This document shows, in pieces, positions 16,108 to 22,764 of a DNA stretch of 28,583 nucleotides. The position numbers and the translations under genes were made by a program. Location: the NCBI GenBank assembly GCA_946222995.1, contig CAMIOS010000029.1, positions 1-28,583 on the forward strand, read 5' to 3'. How positions within the stretch are numbered: the first letter of the stretch is position 1; every line of letters begins with the position of its first letter. The notes beneath the pieces are model-generated. The model ran no database searches, was not told the origin of the DNA, and was given only the letters and a program-made list of their open reading frames with translations. The DNA comes from an uncultured Enhydrobacter sp. (lineage in GTDB: Bacteria > Pseudomonadota > Gammaproteobacteria > Pseudomonadales > Moraxellaceae).

Positions 16108-16152
16108 TATAACTTATAAATATTTATTTCAAAATTGATAGGATAGGTTGAT

Positions 16153-17190
16153 ATGAATTCAAATTTAGTGACTTCACACAACCAATTTATTATAGCAACC
16201 GCAAATTTATTAAACTTTGCTTTGCCAAATCGGGTATTTTATCCCAATGAAGCGCCCTATAGCGCAATCCAATATCAACAAAAAATTGAGGCACTTGCCC
16301 CTATTTTTCAGCGTTTACAAGCCGATATTATTGGCGTGCAAGAAGTATGGGATGAGCAAGCGGTCATTGACCTTTGCCAAAAAGCGGGCATGCTTGATTA
16401 TCAAGTGGCTATTCCTATGGCAAGTAATCATGCAGACAGTTCTCTCACGCATGGTCAAGGTGCAACTGGCACTCCTGCCGTGGGTTTAGTTTCGCGCTTT
16501 GACATTCTTCAAACGCAATTATTAACCCAAATGCCTGCCACAGCGATTTTACAAGTGCCGGATTTAGGCGAGTATCGACAGTTTAACCGCCCGCCATTAC
16601 TTGCCAATGTGCGTTTGCCTTCGGGTCAGGAAATGACCGTGATCGTCGCGCATTTAAAAAGTAAACGTCCAGAATTTTTGGAAAATGCTCAAGGCGAGCC
16701 GCTTGAAGACCGTAATGATCCACTAGTACGGGTACGGGCAAAATTGCGTAGTCTATGTATGCGCGCAGCCGAAGCCGCGGGTATTCGCCAAGTGGTCATC
16801 GAAACGTTACAGCACACTGACCGTCCACTTATCTTGGTAGGTGATATGAACGATGTGATGCAAAGCGTCACTTGTCAGTTATTAAGCGAATCGGGTGAAG
16901 TGTTTTATGACAAAAGTACCCGAGATATTGTGTTATATGATGCGTCATCTATTCAAACGCGCTCACAATGGTTACGAGATGTGGCTTATACCCATATCCA
17001 TCAAGGTATGCCTGAAGTATTAGACCAAATTTTGGTTTCTGAGCAATTTTTAAATGACAGTAAATATGCTATTGGTGAAATATTGCAGGTAGATTATTTT
17101 AATGACCATTTAAAATTTGCTTATGAACAACGCCCTACTGACCATGGGTTAGTCAGAGCACAAATTAAACTGTATCAACCCCAATCCTAA
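16153..17190 (+). CDS. Endonuclease/exonuclease/phosphatase-family protein
   Basis: A 345-residue protein of the exonuclease III / DNase I-like fold, a metal-dependent phosphodiesterase or phosphatase superfamily. Catalytic landmarks can be followed: IATANLLNF at the N-terminus (Asn metal ligand), IIGVQEVWDE with the metal-binding Glu near residue 63, IVAHLKSKRPEF with the histidine, VGDMND at 229-234 (Asp and Asn), and the C-terminal TDHGLVRAQI (Asp-His pair). There is no signal peptide or membrane segment, so it is probably cytoplasmic. The ATG at 16153 has GGATAGG upstream. A TetR regulator begins 34 bases after its stop and is probably cotranscribed. Substrate (nucleic acid, lipid or sugar phosphate) cannot be told from the sequence. 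Confidence 0.88.
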   Translation: MNSNLVTSHNQFIIATANLLNFALPNRVFYPNEAPYSAIQYQQKIEALAPIFQRLQADIIGVQEVWDEQAVIDLCQKAGMLDYQVAIPMASNHADSSLTHGQGATGTPAVGLVSRFDILQTQLLTQMPATAILQVPDLGEYRQFNRPPLLANVRLPSGQEMTVIVAHLKSKRPEFLENAQGEPLEDRNDPLVRVRAKLRSLCMRAAEAAGIRQVVIETLQHTDRPLILVGDMNDVMQSVTCQLLSESGEVFYDKSTRDIVLYDASSIQTRSQWLRDVAYTHIHQGMPEVLDQILVSEQFLNDSKYAIGEILQVDYFNDHLKFAYEQRPTDHGLVRAQIKLYQPQS

Positions 17191-17223
17191 TTGGTAATTT
17201 ATCGAATTAATCGGAGAAAATGT

Positions 17224-17922
17224 ATGCCTAGTTCATATGATGAAAAAATTGAAGACGTATTGGTTAATTCTGAATTAGCTCGCCGTCTTGTACCTAATAA
17301 ATTCAAATTTACTAGCCAACAAGGTCGTCTGCGCCGTCAAAAACTGCTAGCAGCCGCTAAAGAATTAAGTGCGACTCGCCCTATTGCTGAAATTAGCCTA
17401 GCGGATGTATGTGAAAAAGCCGATATTCCTCGTGCCTCGGCCTATCACTTTTTCCCAAATGTCGAAGCGATTTTCTTGGCGTTACGCTTTTTAAATGCGA
17501 TGGAAATTTTTAAAAAATTACAAGACGTTGATGCCTCTAAATATAGCCGTTGGCAAGCTTATGTGACTGCCATGGTAGATACAGGTGTTGAAGTTATTCA
17601 AGCGGATCCAACGGTCGCGCGTCTTATTTATGAAACCAACACGCCAGATTTTGAAGGCAACGGTTTTGGTAGTGAAATTGAAAAAGAGATTAGCCTACTA
17701 ATTTATAATGCGCTTGCCCAGCATTATAAAATGCCAAGCCTAGACAGTATCCAAAAACAGCTATTGGTGGGTTATGGCATTATTAATGGTATCTTCATTT
17801 TGGCATATCGCTCAGAAAAAGAAATTACTGACACTTACCGCCAAGAAGCGATTACTGCGCTGATTGCTTACTTACGCTGCTATTTGCCAGAAAATTTACC
17901 GCGTAACACGACAGCCAATTAA
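17224..17922 (+). CDS. TetR-family regulator paired with the EEP-family gene
   Basis: A 232-residue probable DNA-binding regulator. An N-terminal extension of about 35 residues precedes the helix-turn-helix (RRQKLLAAAKELSATRPIAE then ISLADVCEKADIPRASAYHF, residues about 38-78). The recognition helix reads PRASAYHFFPNVEAIF, where TetR proteins more often have KGTLYHYF. The rest is an all-helical ligand domain. The start at ATG 17224 is supported by GGAG seven bases upstream; an in-frame TTG at 17191, directly after the previous stop, has no such site. It is followed by a strong terminator (17938-17964). Because it is downstream of the EEP-family gene with no terminator between, the two are likely one transcript. 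Confidence 0.87.
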   Translation: MPSSYDEKIEDVLVNSELARRLVPNKFKFTSQQGRLRRQKLLAAAKELSATRPIAEISLADVCEKADIPRASAYHFFPNVEAIFLALRFLNAMEIFKKLQDVDASKYSRWQAYVTAMVDTGVEVIQADPTVARLIYETNTPDFEGNGFGSEIEKEISLLIYNALAQHYKMPSLDSIQKQLLVGYGIINGIFILAYRSEKEITDTYRQEAITALIAYLRCYLPENLPRNTTAN

Positions 17923-17937
17923 TTTTTCAGCAAAACT

Positions 17938-17964
17938 AAAAACCCATCAAACGATGGGTTTTTT
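17938..17964 (+). terminator. Bidirectional Rho-independent terminator
   Basis: Stem AAAAACCCATC / GATGGGTTTTT (17938-17948 and 17953-17963) with loop AAAC, followed on the plus strand by T and on the minus strand by further U-rich sequence. It ends the EEP-TetR transcript and can also stop the entericidin-like gene from the other side. A nearly identical element lies at 27361-27386. Confidence 0.9.
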
Positions 17965-18011
17965 ATGCCATAATTAAATGACTAAAATAATTAAAACCTA
18001 ACTGGTCAAAA

Positions 18012-18152
18012 TTACATTTTTTTTTCGGTTTTTTGAGCAGTTGTAGTTACCGCATCACCAGTTTTTGATACGTCACGACCAAAACCTTTGATAGTGTTAC
18101 AGCCAGTCAAAACAAATACAGAAGCAACTGTAGCGATGATTAATTTTTTCAT
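18012..18152 (-). CDS. Entericidin-like small lipoprotein
   Basis: A 46-residue lipoprotein precursor. The signal peptide MKKLIIATVASVFVLTGC ends in lipobox LTGC with lipidated Cys18. The mature 29 residues (NTIKGFGRDVSK, then TGDAVTTTAQKTEKKM) match the entericidin A/B pattern of Cys-Asn-Thr-x-x-Gly-x-Gly-x-Asp followed by a short amphipathic helix. ATG 18152 has a GAGGA ribosome binding site seven bases upstream. In E. coli, entericidin B is a sigmaS-dependent bacteriolytic lipoprotein and A its antidote; only one copy is seen here, and similar singletons in other bacteria have no proven toxic role. It has its own promoter candidate (18259-18286). The gene is too short for routine length cut-offs but is well supported. 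Confidence 0.85.
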   Translation of the reverse strand: MKKLIIATVASVFVLTGCNTIKGFGRDVSKTGDAVTTTAQKTEKKM

Positions 18153-18258
18153 GATTAAATCCTCAATCAAATTAGAATGTCTATTAAATTACCCCACACC
18201 TAATGGTTAACTTATAATAACCTTGAATGTTGGTTGTTACATACTAACTTGCTCAGAC

Positions 18259-18286
18259 ATTATAAACTATAGTTTTCGTGTAACAA
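18259..18286 (-). promoter_or_regulatory. Candidate promoter of the entericidin-like gene
   Basis: On the minus strand TTGTTA (18281-18286) and a perfect TATAAT (18259-18264) are separated by 16 bases. A perfect 12-base palindrome AAACTATAGTTT (18264-18275) overlaps the -10 box and spacer and could be a regulator site. The leader to the ATG would be about 100 bases. Confidence 0.5.
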
Positions 18287-18362
18287 AAAATATTAAGTTG
18301 TAATAGTTGCGTGATTTTTGATGCTGCTATTCAAAATATATGCTTGATAAAGGGAGTTTTTA

Positions 18363-18887
18363 ATGATTCATGTGGTGCTTTTTGAGCCAAAAATGCCCAG
18401 TAATACAGGTAATATTATCCGTCTCTGTGCGAATACAGGGGCGGTATTACATCTTGTTGAGCCACTTGGCTTTGACTTAGAAGAAAAAAAATTACGCCGA
18501 GCGGGACTTGATTATCATGAATGGGCAAACGTACAAGTACATAAAGATTGGCAACAGGCGTTGGTAGCATTACAGGACGCTAAAGTCGAACGTATTGTGG
18601 CATTAACTACTAAATTAAGTCAGCCACTTTATGAGCAAGATTTTAGCCAGGTTACTCGTATTGCATTGGTGTTTGGCTCAGAAACTGCAGGATTAAGTGA
18701 GGCGGTAAGACAAGACATCGGACAAGTTAATTGGCTACGCTTGCCTATGCTGCCAACCTCTCGCAGTCTAAATTTGTCTAACAGTGTGGCAATTACGCTA
18801 TTTGAAGTATGGCGGCAGCAAGGTTTTGGCGGTGATACAGGAAAAAGTATTGGCTATGATAACCTGATACCGTATGACCCAAAATAA
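18363..18887 (+). CDS. trmL: tRNA (cytidine/uridine-2'-O-)-methyltransferase TrmL
   Basis: TrmL 2'-O-methylates the wobble base 34 of tRNA-Leu isoacceptors using S-adenosylmethionine. The protein is 174 residues and contains only the SPOUT (trefoil-knot) domain, as in E. coli TrmL/YibK. Motifs: VVLFEPKMPSNTGNIIRLCA at the N-terminus (Asn and Arg of motif 1), LVFGSETAGLS (motif 2) and LPMLPTSRSLNLSNSVAI (motif 3), which together form the knot. ATG 18363 has GGGAG upstream. Its stop lies 13 bases from the convergent tusE stop, with no obvious terminator between them. Confidence 0.95.
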   Translation: MIHVVLFEPKMPSNTGNIIRLCANTGAVLHLVEPLGFDLEEKKLRRAGLDYHEWANVQVHKDWQQALVALQDAKVERIVALTTKLSQPLYEQDFSQVTRIALVFGSETAGLSEAVRQDIGQVNWLRLPMLPTSRSLNLSNSVAITLFEVWRQQGFGGDTGKSIGYDNLIPYDPK

Positions 18888-18900
18888 CTTTTACCAAACT

Positions 18901-19239
18901 TTATAAGCAGTTTGCAGGCTTTGGCAGTCCTGCAATCCGATTGACATGGCGTGCAACCAAACCTGTGTTGAACAGGGCTTGTAATTTGGCATTGTCAATC
19001 TGATATTCGGGCAACTGTAAGCTTAAGTATTTAATTAATGGGCGTGTGGTCGGTGGATGTCCGTATTCCTCATAATAGGTTCGTACCGCTTGGATAATGG
19101 CGAAGTGTTCATCTGTTAGGGTAATGTCAAGCGTATCTGCCAATGTTTGGGCTATATTTTTTGACCAATCCGCATGATTAAGTAAATGACCATCACTATC
19201 TAGCTCAAGCCTATCTGATTTTTTTGTGGGTACTGGCAC
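18901..19239 (-). CDS. tusE: TusE/DsrC/DsvC-family sulfur-relay protein
   Basis: TusE accepts a persulfide from the TusBCD complex and passes it to MnmA for 2-thiolation of U34 in tRNAs for Glu, Lys and Gln. The 112-residue protein has the family body (LDSDGHLLNHADWSKNIAQ, then TRPLIKYLSLQ) and ends AGLPKPANCL, with the reactive cysteine at the penultimate position, Cys111. The start is GTG 19239, supported by AAGGA six bases upstream. DsrC proteins of sulfite reduction carry a second cysteine about ten residues before the end, which is absent here, so the tRNA thiolation role is favoured. tusBCD is not in this window. Confidence 0.92.
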   Translation of the reverse strand: MPVPTKKSDRLELDSDGHLLNHADWSKNIAQTLADTLDITLTDEHFAIIQAVRTYYEEYGHPPTTRPLIKYLSLQLPEYQIDNAKLQALFNTGLVARHVNRIAGLPKPANCL

Positions 19240-19320
19240 AAGGTATCCTTTTTTATTACTGTTCTTAATTGCTTATTAATTTTTGGCTAAACGTGTTTTT
19301 GTTAAAGGCACTTTATTAAG

Positions 19321-20265
19321 TTAGCGTTCAGCGACCATACATTGTTTGGGAATTTGTTTGCGGTTTAGTGAGGTAATACATCCCCACCCGCTTGATTTTT
19401 TGTCATCCACCCGATACATGGTTAATCGCTGACCATTGAGCCAACGATTCGGAAATCCAATGCCTTGCACCGTGGCTTGTACCATACAAGGACTGGCAGC
19501 CGGAATACCCTCGGCTTGGGTCAATACCGTTAATTGCACCGTTTGATTGTCGGTTGATAAAGGGGTGTGAATCGGGCATTGTCCTGTCGCTTGGTAAATT
19601 GCCTCCACTCGGTTTTGGGCATTTTGGACAATATCGTACGATTCAAATAGCACTTCATTGGCTTTTTGCTTGGCATAAATCGGCAAAAACTGCAACTCAA
19701 TCACGCCCAATACAAATACAAAAAATCCAAAAGCAAGTCCCATGCCAGCTAGGCTAACGCCGCCATGATGGCGAATGTGAGCGAGCTGTTGTTGTTCATC
19801 TTGGGGATAGAGTTCCAGGGCATCGGCAATTTCACGGCGAGCCATCCGATAATAATACGCATCACTCCAGCGCGCCACCATCACCGCCCAAAACAGCCAC
19901 ACACTACCGCCAATTAACCAACGTATCGGCATCCGCAGGTTTTCGGGTAGATTGCCAATCAATAAAAACTCTGCTATCACGAGAATAATGGTAATGGTCA
20001 ACTGAATAAACGACCAGCCGGCAATCGCATACACAATACTGTCCAAAAACCGTTTGCGGTACAATAGCCAAGGAAAGGTCATCAAAAACGCCGCCCAATG
20101 CCATTTTGCCGACAACTTACCTGCCTTATCAAATTGGGCAAAACGTCTGAGGTAATAAGCTTGCGAGCGATTACCAATAAAGGCTTTATCATACATAAGC
20201 CGTTGTTTTTCGGTCAATTTGTCTTGCCAAAACGGCGGTGGTGAGGTTTCTTCGATAAATAGCAT
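19321..20265 (-). CDS. DUF2628-like membrane protein with pilin-like C-terminal domain
   Basis: A 314-residue integral membrane protein. The cytoplasmic N-terminus (about 55 residues) and the first hydrophobic block (WHWAAFLMTFPWLLYRKRF, then a long segment to about residue 105) are typical of DUF2628 proteins. A second hairpin lies around 111-132 and a last membrane helix around 170-196. The part after it is unusual: ELQFLPIYAKQKANEVLFES, then NAQNRVEAIYQATGQCP, looks like the amphipathic N-terminal helix of a type IV pilin, and the end SGWGCITSLNRKQIPKQC resembles the pilin disulfide-bonded C-terminus. Four cysteines (about 228, 255, 296, 309) are all in this exported part. So it looks like a DUF2628 anchor fused to a pilin-like periplasmic domain. 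No function is known to me. Confidence 0.8.
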   Translation of the reverse strand: MLFIEETSPPPFWQDKLTEKQRLMYDKAFIGNRSQAYYLRRFAQFDKAGKLSAKWHWAAFLMTFPWLLYRKRFLDSIVYAIAGWSFIQLTITIILVIAEFLLIGNLPENLRMPIRWLIGGSVWLFWAVMVARWSDAYYYRMARREIADALELYPQDEQQQLAHIRHHGGVSLAGMGLAFGFFVFVLGVIELQFLPIYAKQKANEVLFESYDIVQNAQNRVEAIYQATGQCPIHTPLSTDNQTVQLTVLTQAEGIPAASPCMVQATVQGIGFPNRWLNGQRLTMYRVDDKKSSGWGCITSLNRKQIPKQCMVAER

Positions 20266-20353
20266 GAGCGTGTGTGTTTATCCTTGTTTATCCCTAAGAC
20301 ATTTTCACTTATAATAGCCAATTTTATCATAAGCCTGTCAAAAATTTACGCCC

Positions 20354-21166
20354 ATGACTTTACAAAAATTTCAAAACGCTCATAACGCTCCCAATTTGGT
20401 TGATACCAGTCCAGCCACTAAGATAACGCCTACCGCCTCGCCCCATCACCGAGCCATTCTCACCTTTATGAAACGTAAAACCCACGTGGGCAAACGTGCT
20501 GAAACTGGACTTGGCGCTGATTATCAACGCTATTATATCCAAAAAGACCTCGACACCCTACGAGCCATGGCGATCAGCGGTATTCATGATTTGACCCAAT
20601 ATTTTGACCATCCTGACCGCCCTTTGACCCTTGAAATTGGGTTTGGGATGGGGACAAGTTTGGTTGAAATGGCAAACAATGATCCAAGCCGCAACTTTGT
20701 CGGCATCGAAGTCCATGAAGCAGGACTTGGCAACTGTGCATTTTTAGCAGGCGAACAAAATTTACAAAATTTAAAGCTGATAAGCGGTGATGCCATTGCC
20801 TTAATGCAGCAATTGCCTGCCGAACATATCGACACCGTGCAATTGTACTTTCCAGACCCTTGGCAAAAAAAACGCCATTACAAACGCCGATTTGTTAGCC
20901 CCGAACGCATGGCAGTGGTCGAGCGGGTATTAAAAACAGGTGGTATTTTTCATGCGGCTACCGACTGGGAACACTATGCCCACTGGATGATTGAAGTCAT
21001 GGATAGCTTGTCAGGCTTTACCAATGTCGCAGGAAGCACCCTCATCGAAGGAGAAGTAAAAGGGGCATTTTTGCCAAGACCCGATTTTCGCCCGTTAACT
21101 AAATTTGAAAAACGAGGCATTGATGAAGGACGCGCCATTTTTGATGTGATGTATCAAAAAATTTAA
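20354..21166 (+). CDS. trmB: tRNA (guanine-N(7)-)-methyltransferase TrmB
   Basis: TrmB makes m7G46 in the variable loop of many tRNAs using S-adenosylmethionine. The 270-residue protein shows the SAM-binding motif LEIGFGMGTSLVEMA, the acidic EVHEAGLG loop, and the hallmark YFPDPWQKKRHYKRRF with its catalytic Asp, followed by GGIFHAATDWEHYAHWM. The first 35 or so residues are a Thr/Ala/Pro-rich extension. I keep ATG 20354 since the segment HHRAILTFMKRKTHVGK aligns with the RRIRSFVRRQGR region of E. coli TrmB, so starting at the internal ATG 20468 would cut conserved residues. Neither start has a clear ribosome binding site. It is divergent from the DUF2628-like gene, 88 bases away. Confidence 0.95.
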   Translation: MTLQKFQNAHNAPNLVDTSPATKITPTASPHHRAILTFMKRKTHVGKRAETGLGADYQRYYIQKDLDTLRAMAISGIHDLTQYFDHPDRPLTLEIGFGMGTSLVEMANNDPSRNFVGIEVHEAGLGNCAFLAGEQNLQNLKLISGDAIALMQQLPAEHIDTVQLYFPDPWQKKRHYKRRFVSPERMAVVERVLKTGGIFHAATDWEHYAHWMIEVMDSLSGFTNVAGSTLIEGEVKGAFLPRPDFRPLTKFEKRGIDEGRAIFDVMYQKI

Positions 21167-21265
21167 GTTTGGGGTATTTTTTAGCTTTGTAGCAGTCGGG
21201 GGATCGTATTTTTAGGGATGGTTTGAATATTTTGCTAAAAAAGTTAAAATTTTTGCAGATTACCC

Positions 21266-21294
21266 TTGACGAGGTGGGGTGAAATACGCATAAT
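21266..21294 (+). promoter_or_regulatory. Sigma70 promoter of the tRNA gene
   Basis: TTGACG (21266-21271) and CATAAT (21289-21294) are separated by 17 bases, the best-scoring pair by eye in the window. Transcription would start near 21301, giving a 5' leader of about 33 bases for RNase P to remove. Confidence 0.75.
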
Positions 21295-21333
21295 ATGCGA
21301 CCACAACGCAGACAAATGCGCAAACACCGATAC

Positions 21334-21410
21334 GGCGATGTAGCTCAGCTGGTTAGAGCGCACGACTCATAATCGTGAGGTCAAGAGTTCAAGTCTCTTC
21401 ATCGCCACCA
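21334..21410 (+). tRNA. tRNA with CAU anticodon, most likely elongator tRNA-Met
   Basis: The cloverleaf is complete: acceptor arm GGCGATG / CATCGCC, D arm GCTC...GAGC, anticodon arm CACGA-CTCATAA-TCGTG with CAT anticodon, T arm AAGAG-TTCAAGT-CTCTT, discriminator A and encoded CCA (77 bases). It is not the initiator, because the first acceptor pair G1-C72 is present and the three G-C pairs of the initiator anticodon stem are absent. The two-base TGG-containing D loop resembles elongator tRNA-Met, but CAU is also the gene anticodon of tRNA-Ile2, whose C34 is converted to lysidine, so identity is not fully settled. Confidence 0.95.
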
Positions 21411-21415
21411 TATTA

Positions 21416-21450
21416 AAAAAAGCCAATAACATTTTGTTGTTGGCTTTTTT
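21416..21450 (+). terminator. Rho-independent terminator after the tRNA
   Basis: Stem AGCCAATAACA (21421-21431) / TGTTGTTGGCT (21435-21445), eleven pairs with one G-U, loop TTT, followed by TTTTT (21446-21450). It lies six to ten bases after the tRNA CCA end. Confidence 0.9.
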
Positions 21451-21483
21451 ATTGGCAAATTTTTACGAAAATAGGTTTTAGCC

Positions 21484-21512
21484 CTTGAATTTTCGCTCGA
21501 ATTTACCATAAT
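21484..21512 (+). promoter_or_regulatory. Promoter of the phoH-ybeY operon, sigma70 and possibly sigma32
   Basis: TTGAAT (21485-21490) with CATAAT (21507-21512) at 16-base spacing is a reasonable sigma70 promoter. The same bases also read CTTGAA (21484-21489), a perfect sigma32 -35, then 14 bases to TACCATAA (21504-21511), which matches CCCCATNT in the CCAT core. E. coli ybeZ-ybeY is known to be heat inducible, so dual control is plausible. Confidence 0.5.
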
Positions 21513-21605
21513 AAACACACCACTTAGCCAAATTTATGATTCATCCCACATACATAAAAAAATTCTACCTATAAACTTTATAAGACATCAAAAAAGGATA
21601 GACAC

Positions 21606-22745
21606 TTGAGCGATACGATTAGCCGAACCATTGACTTATCCCATCTTAATACCCACCAACTCAAAACGCTTCTTGGCGAATATAATAACCATATCAAATA
21701 CTTAGAGCATCGTCTTGGTATTCATATTCATCAGCGAAAAACCGATTTTGTAATTTCTGGCGACCTTGAACCTGTCGAGCGGGGCGAGCGAATTTTGACC
21801 CAACTTGCCGAAGAAGTGCAAGGCAATGATACTATTACCCCAGAGGATTTACATATTTTGGTACAAACTAGTTTTAGCCGTGAACAAGATTTACAAAATA
21901 ATGCGATTGGCGAGACGGACACTTTAGAAAACCACGATTATATGCCAATTAGCTTACGAACTCGTAAAGGTAAAATCATTCCTCGAGGCTATAACCAACA
22001 GCAATATGTCAAAAAAATTCTCACCTCGGATGTGTCATTTGGGGTAGGACCTGCGGGCACGGGTAAGACCTATTTAGCGGTGGCGTGTGCGGTGGATATG
22101 CTTGAGCGCAATGAAATTGAGCGGATTTTGCTCGTTCGTCCTGCAGTCGAGGCGGGTGAAAAATTGGGCTTTTTGCCAGGGGATTTAACCCAAAAAATTG
22201 ACCCATATTTGCGTCCGCTATATGATGCCTTATATGAAATGCTAGGCTTTGAAAAAGTGGGTAAAATGCTTGAGCGTCAGATCATTGAGGTGGCGCCACT
22301 TGCCTATATGCGGGGGCGTACGCTTAATAACTCGTTTGTAATTTTGGATGAAGCGCAAAATACCACTCCTGAGCAGATGAAAATGTTCTTGACCCGTTTG
22401 GGATTTGGCTCACGCGCAGTAATTACGGGCGATATGTCGCAGGTGGATTTGCCACGAGGCACGCAGTCGGGCTTACGCCAAGCGTTGCAGATTTTAAGCC
22501 CGATTGAAGAAATCCATATCACCTATTTTGACAGTAAAGATGTGGTACGCCACCAGTTGGTACAAAAAATTGTGCAAGCCTATGATGTGTTTGATGAAGC
22601 CCAAGAAGCCGAAAAACTGGCGAAAAAACAAGCCCGCCTTGCCGAAGAAGCCGAAAAACTGGCGCAACAACAAGCCTTACACCAAGCCGAGCAAAATGCG
22701 TTGTTAAGCAAAATCGCTGGGTCATTAACAGGCAAAGCTGAGTAA
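21606..22745 (+). CDS. PhoH-like ATPase (YbeZ type)
   Basis: A cytoplasmic ATPase of the PhoH family, usually encoded next to ybeY and thought to work with it in RNA processing. The 379-residue protein has a KH-like N-terminal region (LGEYNNHIKYLEHRLGIHIH), Walker A GPAGTGKT at 148-155 and Walker B FVILDEAQN near residue 250, followed by GDMSQVDLPRG. The last 60 residues form a charged Glu/Lys/Ala/Gln helix with the repeat EAEKLAKKQARLAEEAEKLA, probably a coiled coil. The start is TTG 21606, with AAGGA seven bases upstream. The next gene, ybeY, begins 19 bases downstream, so an operon is clear. The gene order phoH-ybeY is conserved in many bacteria. Confidence 0.94.
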   Translation: MSDTISRTIDLSHLNTHQLKTLLGEYNNHIKYLEHRLGIHIHQRKTDFVISGDLEPVERGERILTQLAEEVQGNDTITPEDLHILVQTSFSREQDLQNNAIGETDTLENHDYMPISLRTRKGKIIPRGYNQQQYVKKILTSDVSFGVGPAGTGKTYLAVACAVDMLERNEIERILLVRPAVEAGEKLGFLPGDLTQKIDPYLRPLYDALYEMLGFEKVGKMLERQIIEVAPLAYMRGRTLNNSFVILDEAQNTTPEQMKMFLTRLGFGSRAVITGDMSQVDLPRGTQSGLRQALQILSPIEEIHITYFDSKDVVRHQLVQKIVQAYDVFDEAQEAEKLAKKQARLAEEAEKLAQQQALHQAEQNALLSKIAGSLTGKAE

Positions 22746-22764
22746 TTATTTAAAGGATATTGGT

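Larger units (their letters stand above)
15597..16152. other. 556-base intergenic region, no gene seen
   Basis: No coding frame with a plausible start and composition is visible on either strand. It holds a 10-base perfect inverted repeat CCTATCTGAT (15629-15638) / ATCAGATAGG (15672-15681) shortly after the DUF3108-like gene, which may form a large-loop terminator, and a looser repeat AATTTGG (15983-15989) / CCAAATT (16009-16015). A candidate promoter at 16080-16107 precedes the next gene. The length is unusual next to the tight spacing elsewhere, so a small RNA is possible but not shown. Confidence 0.5.
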
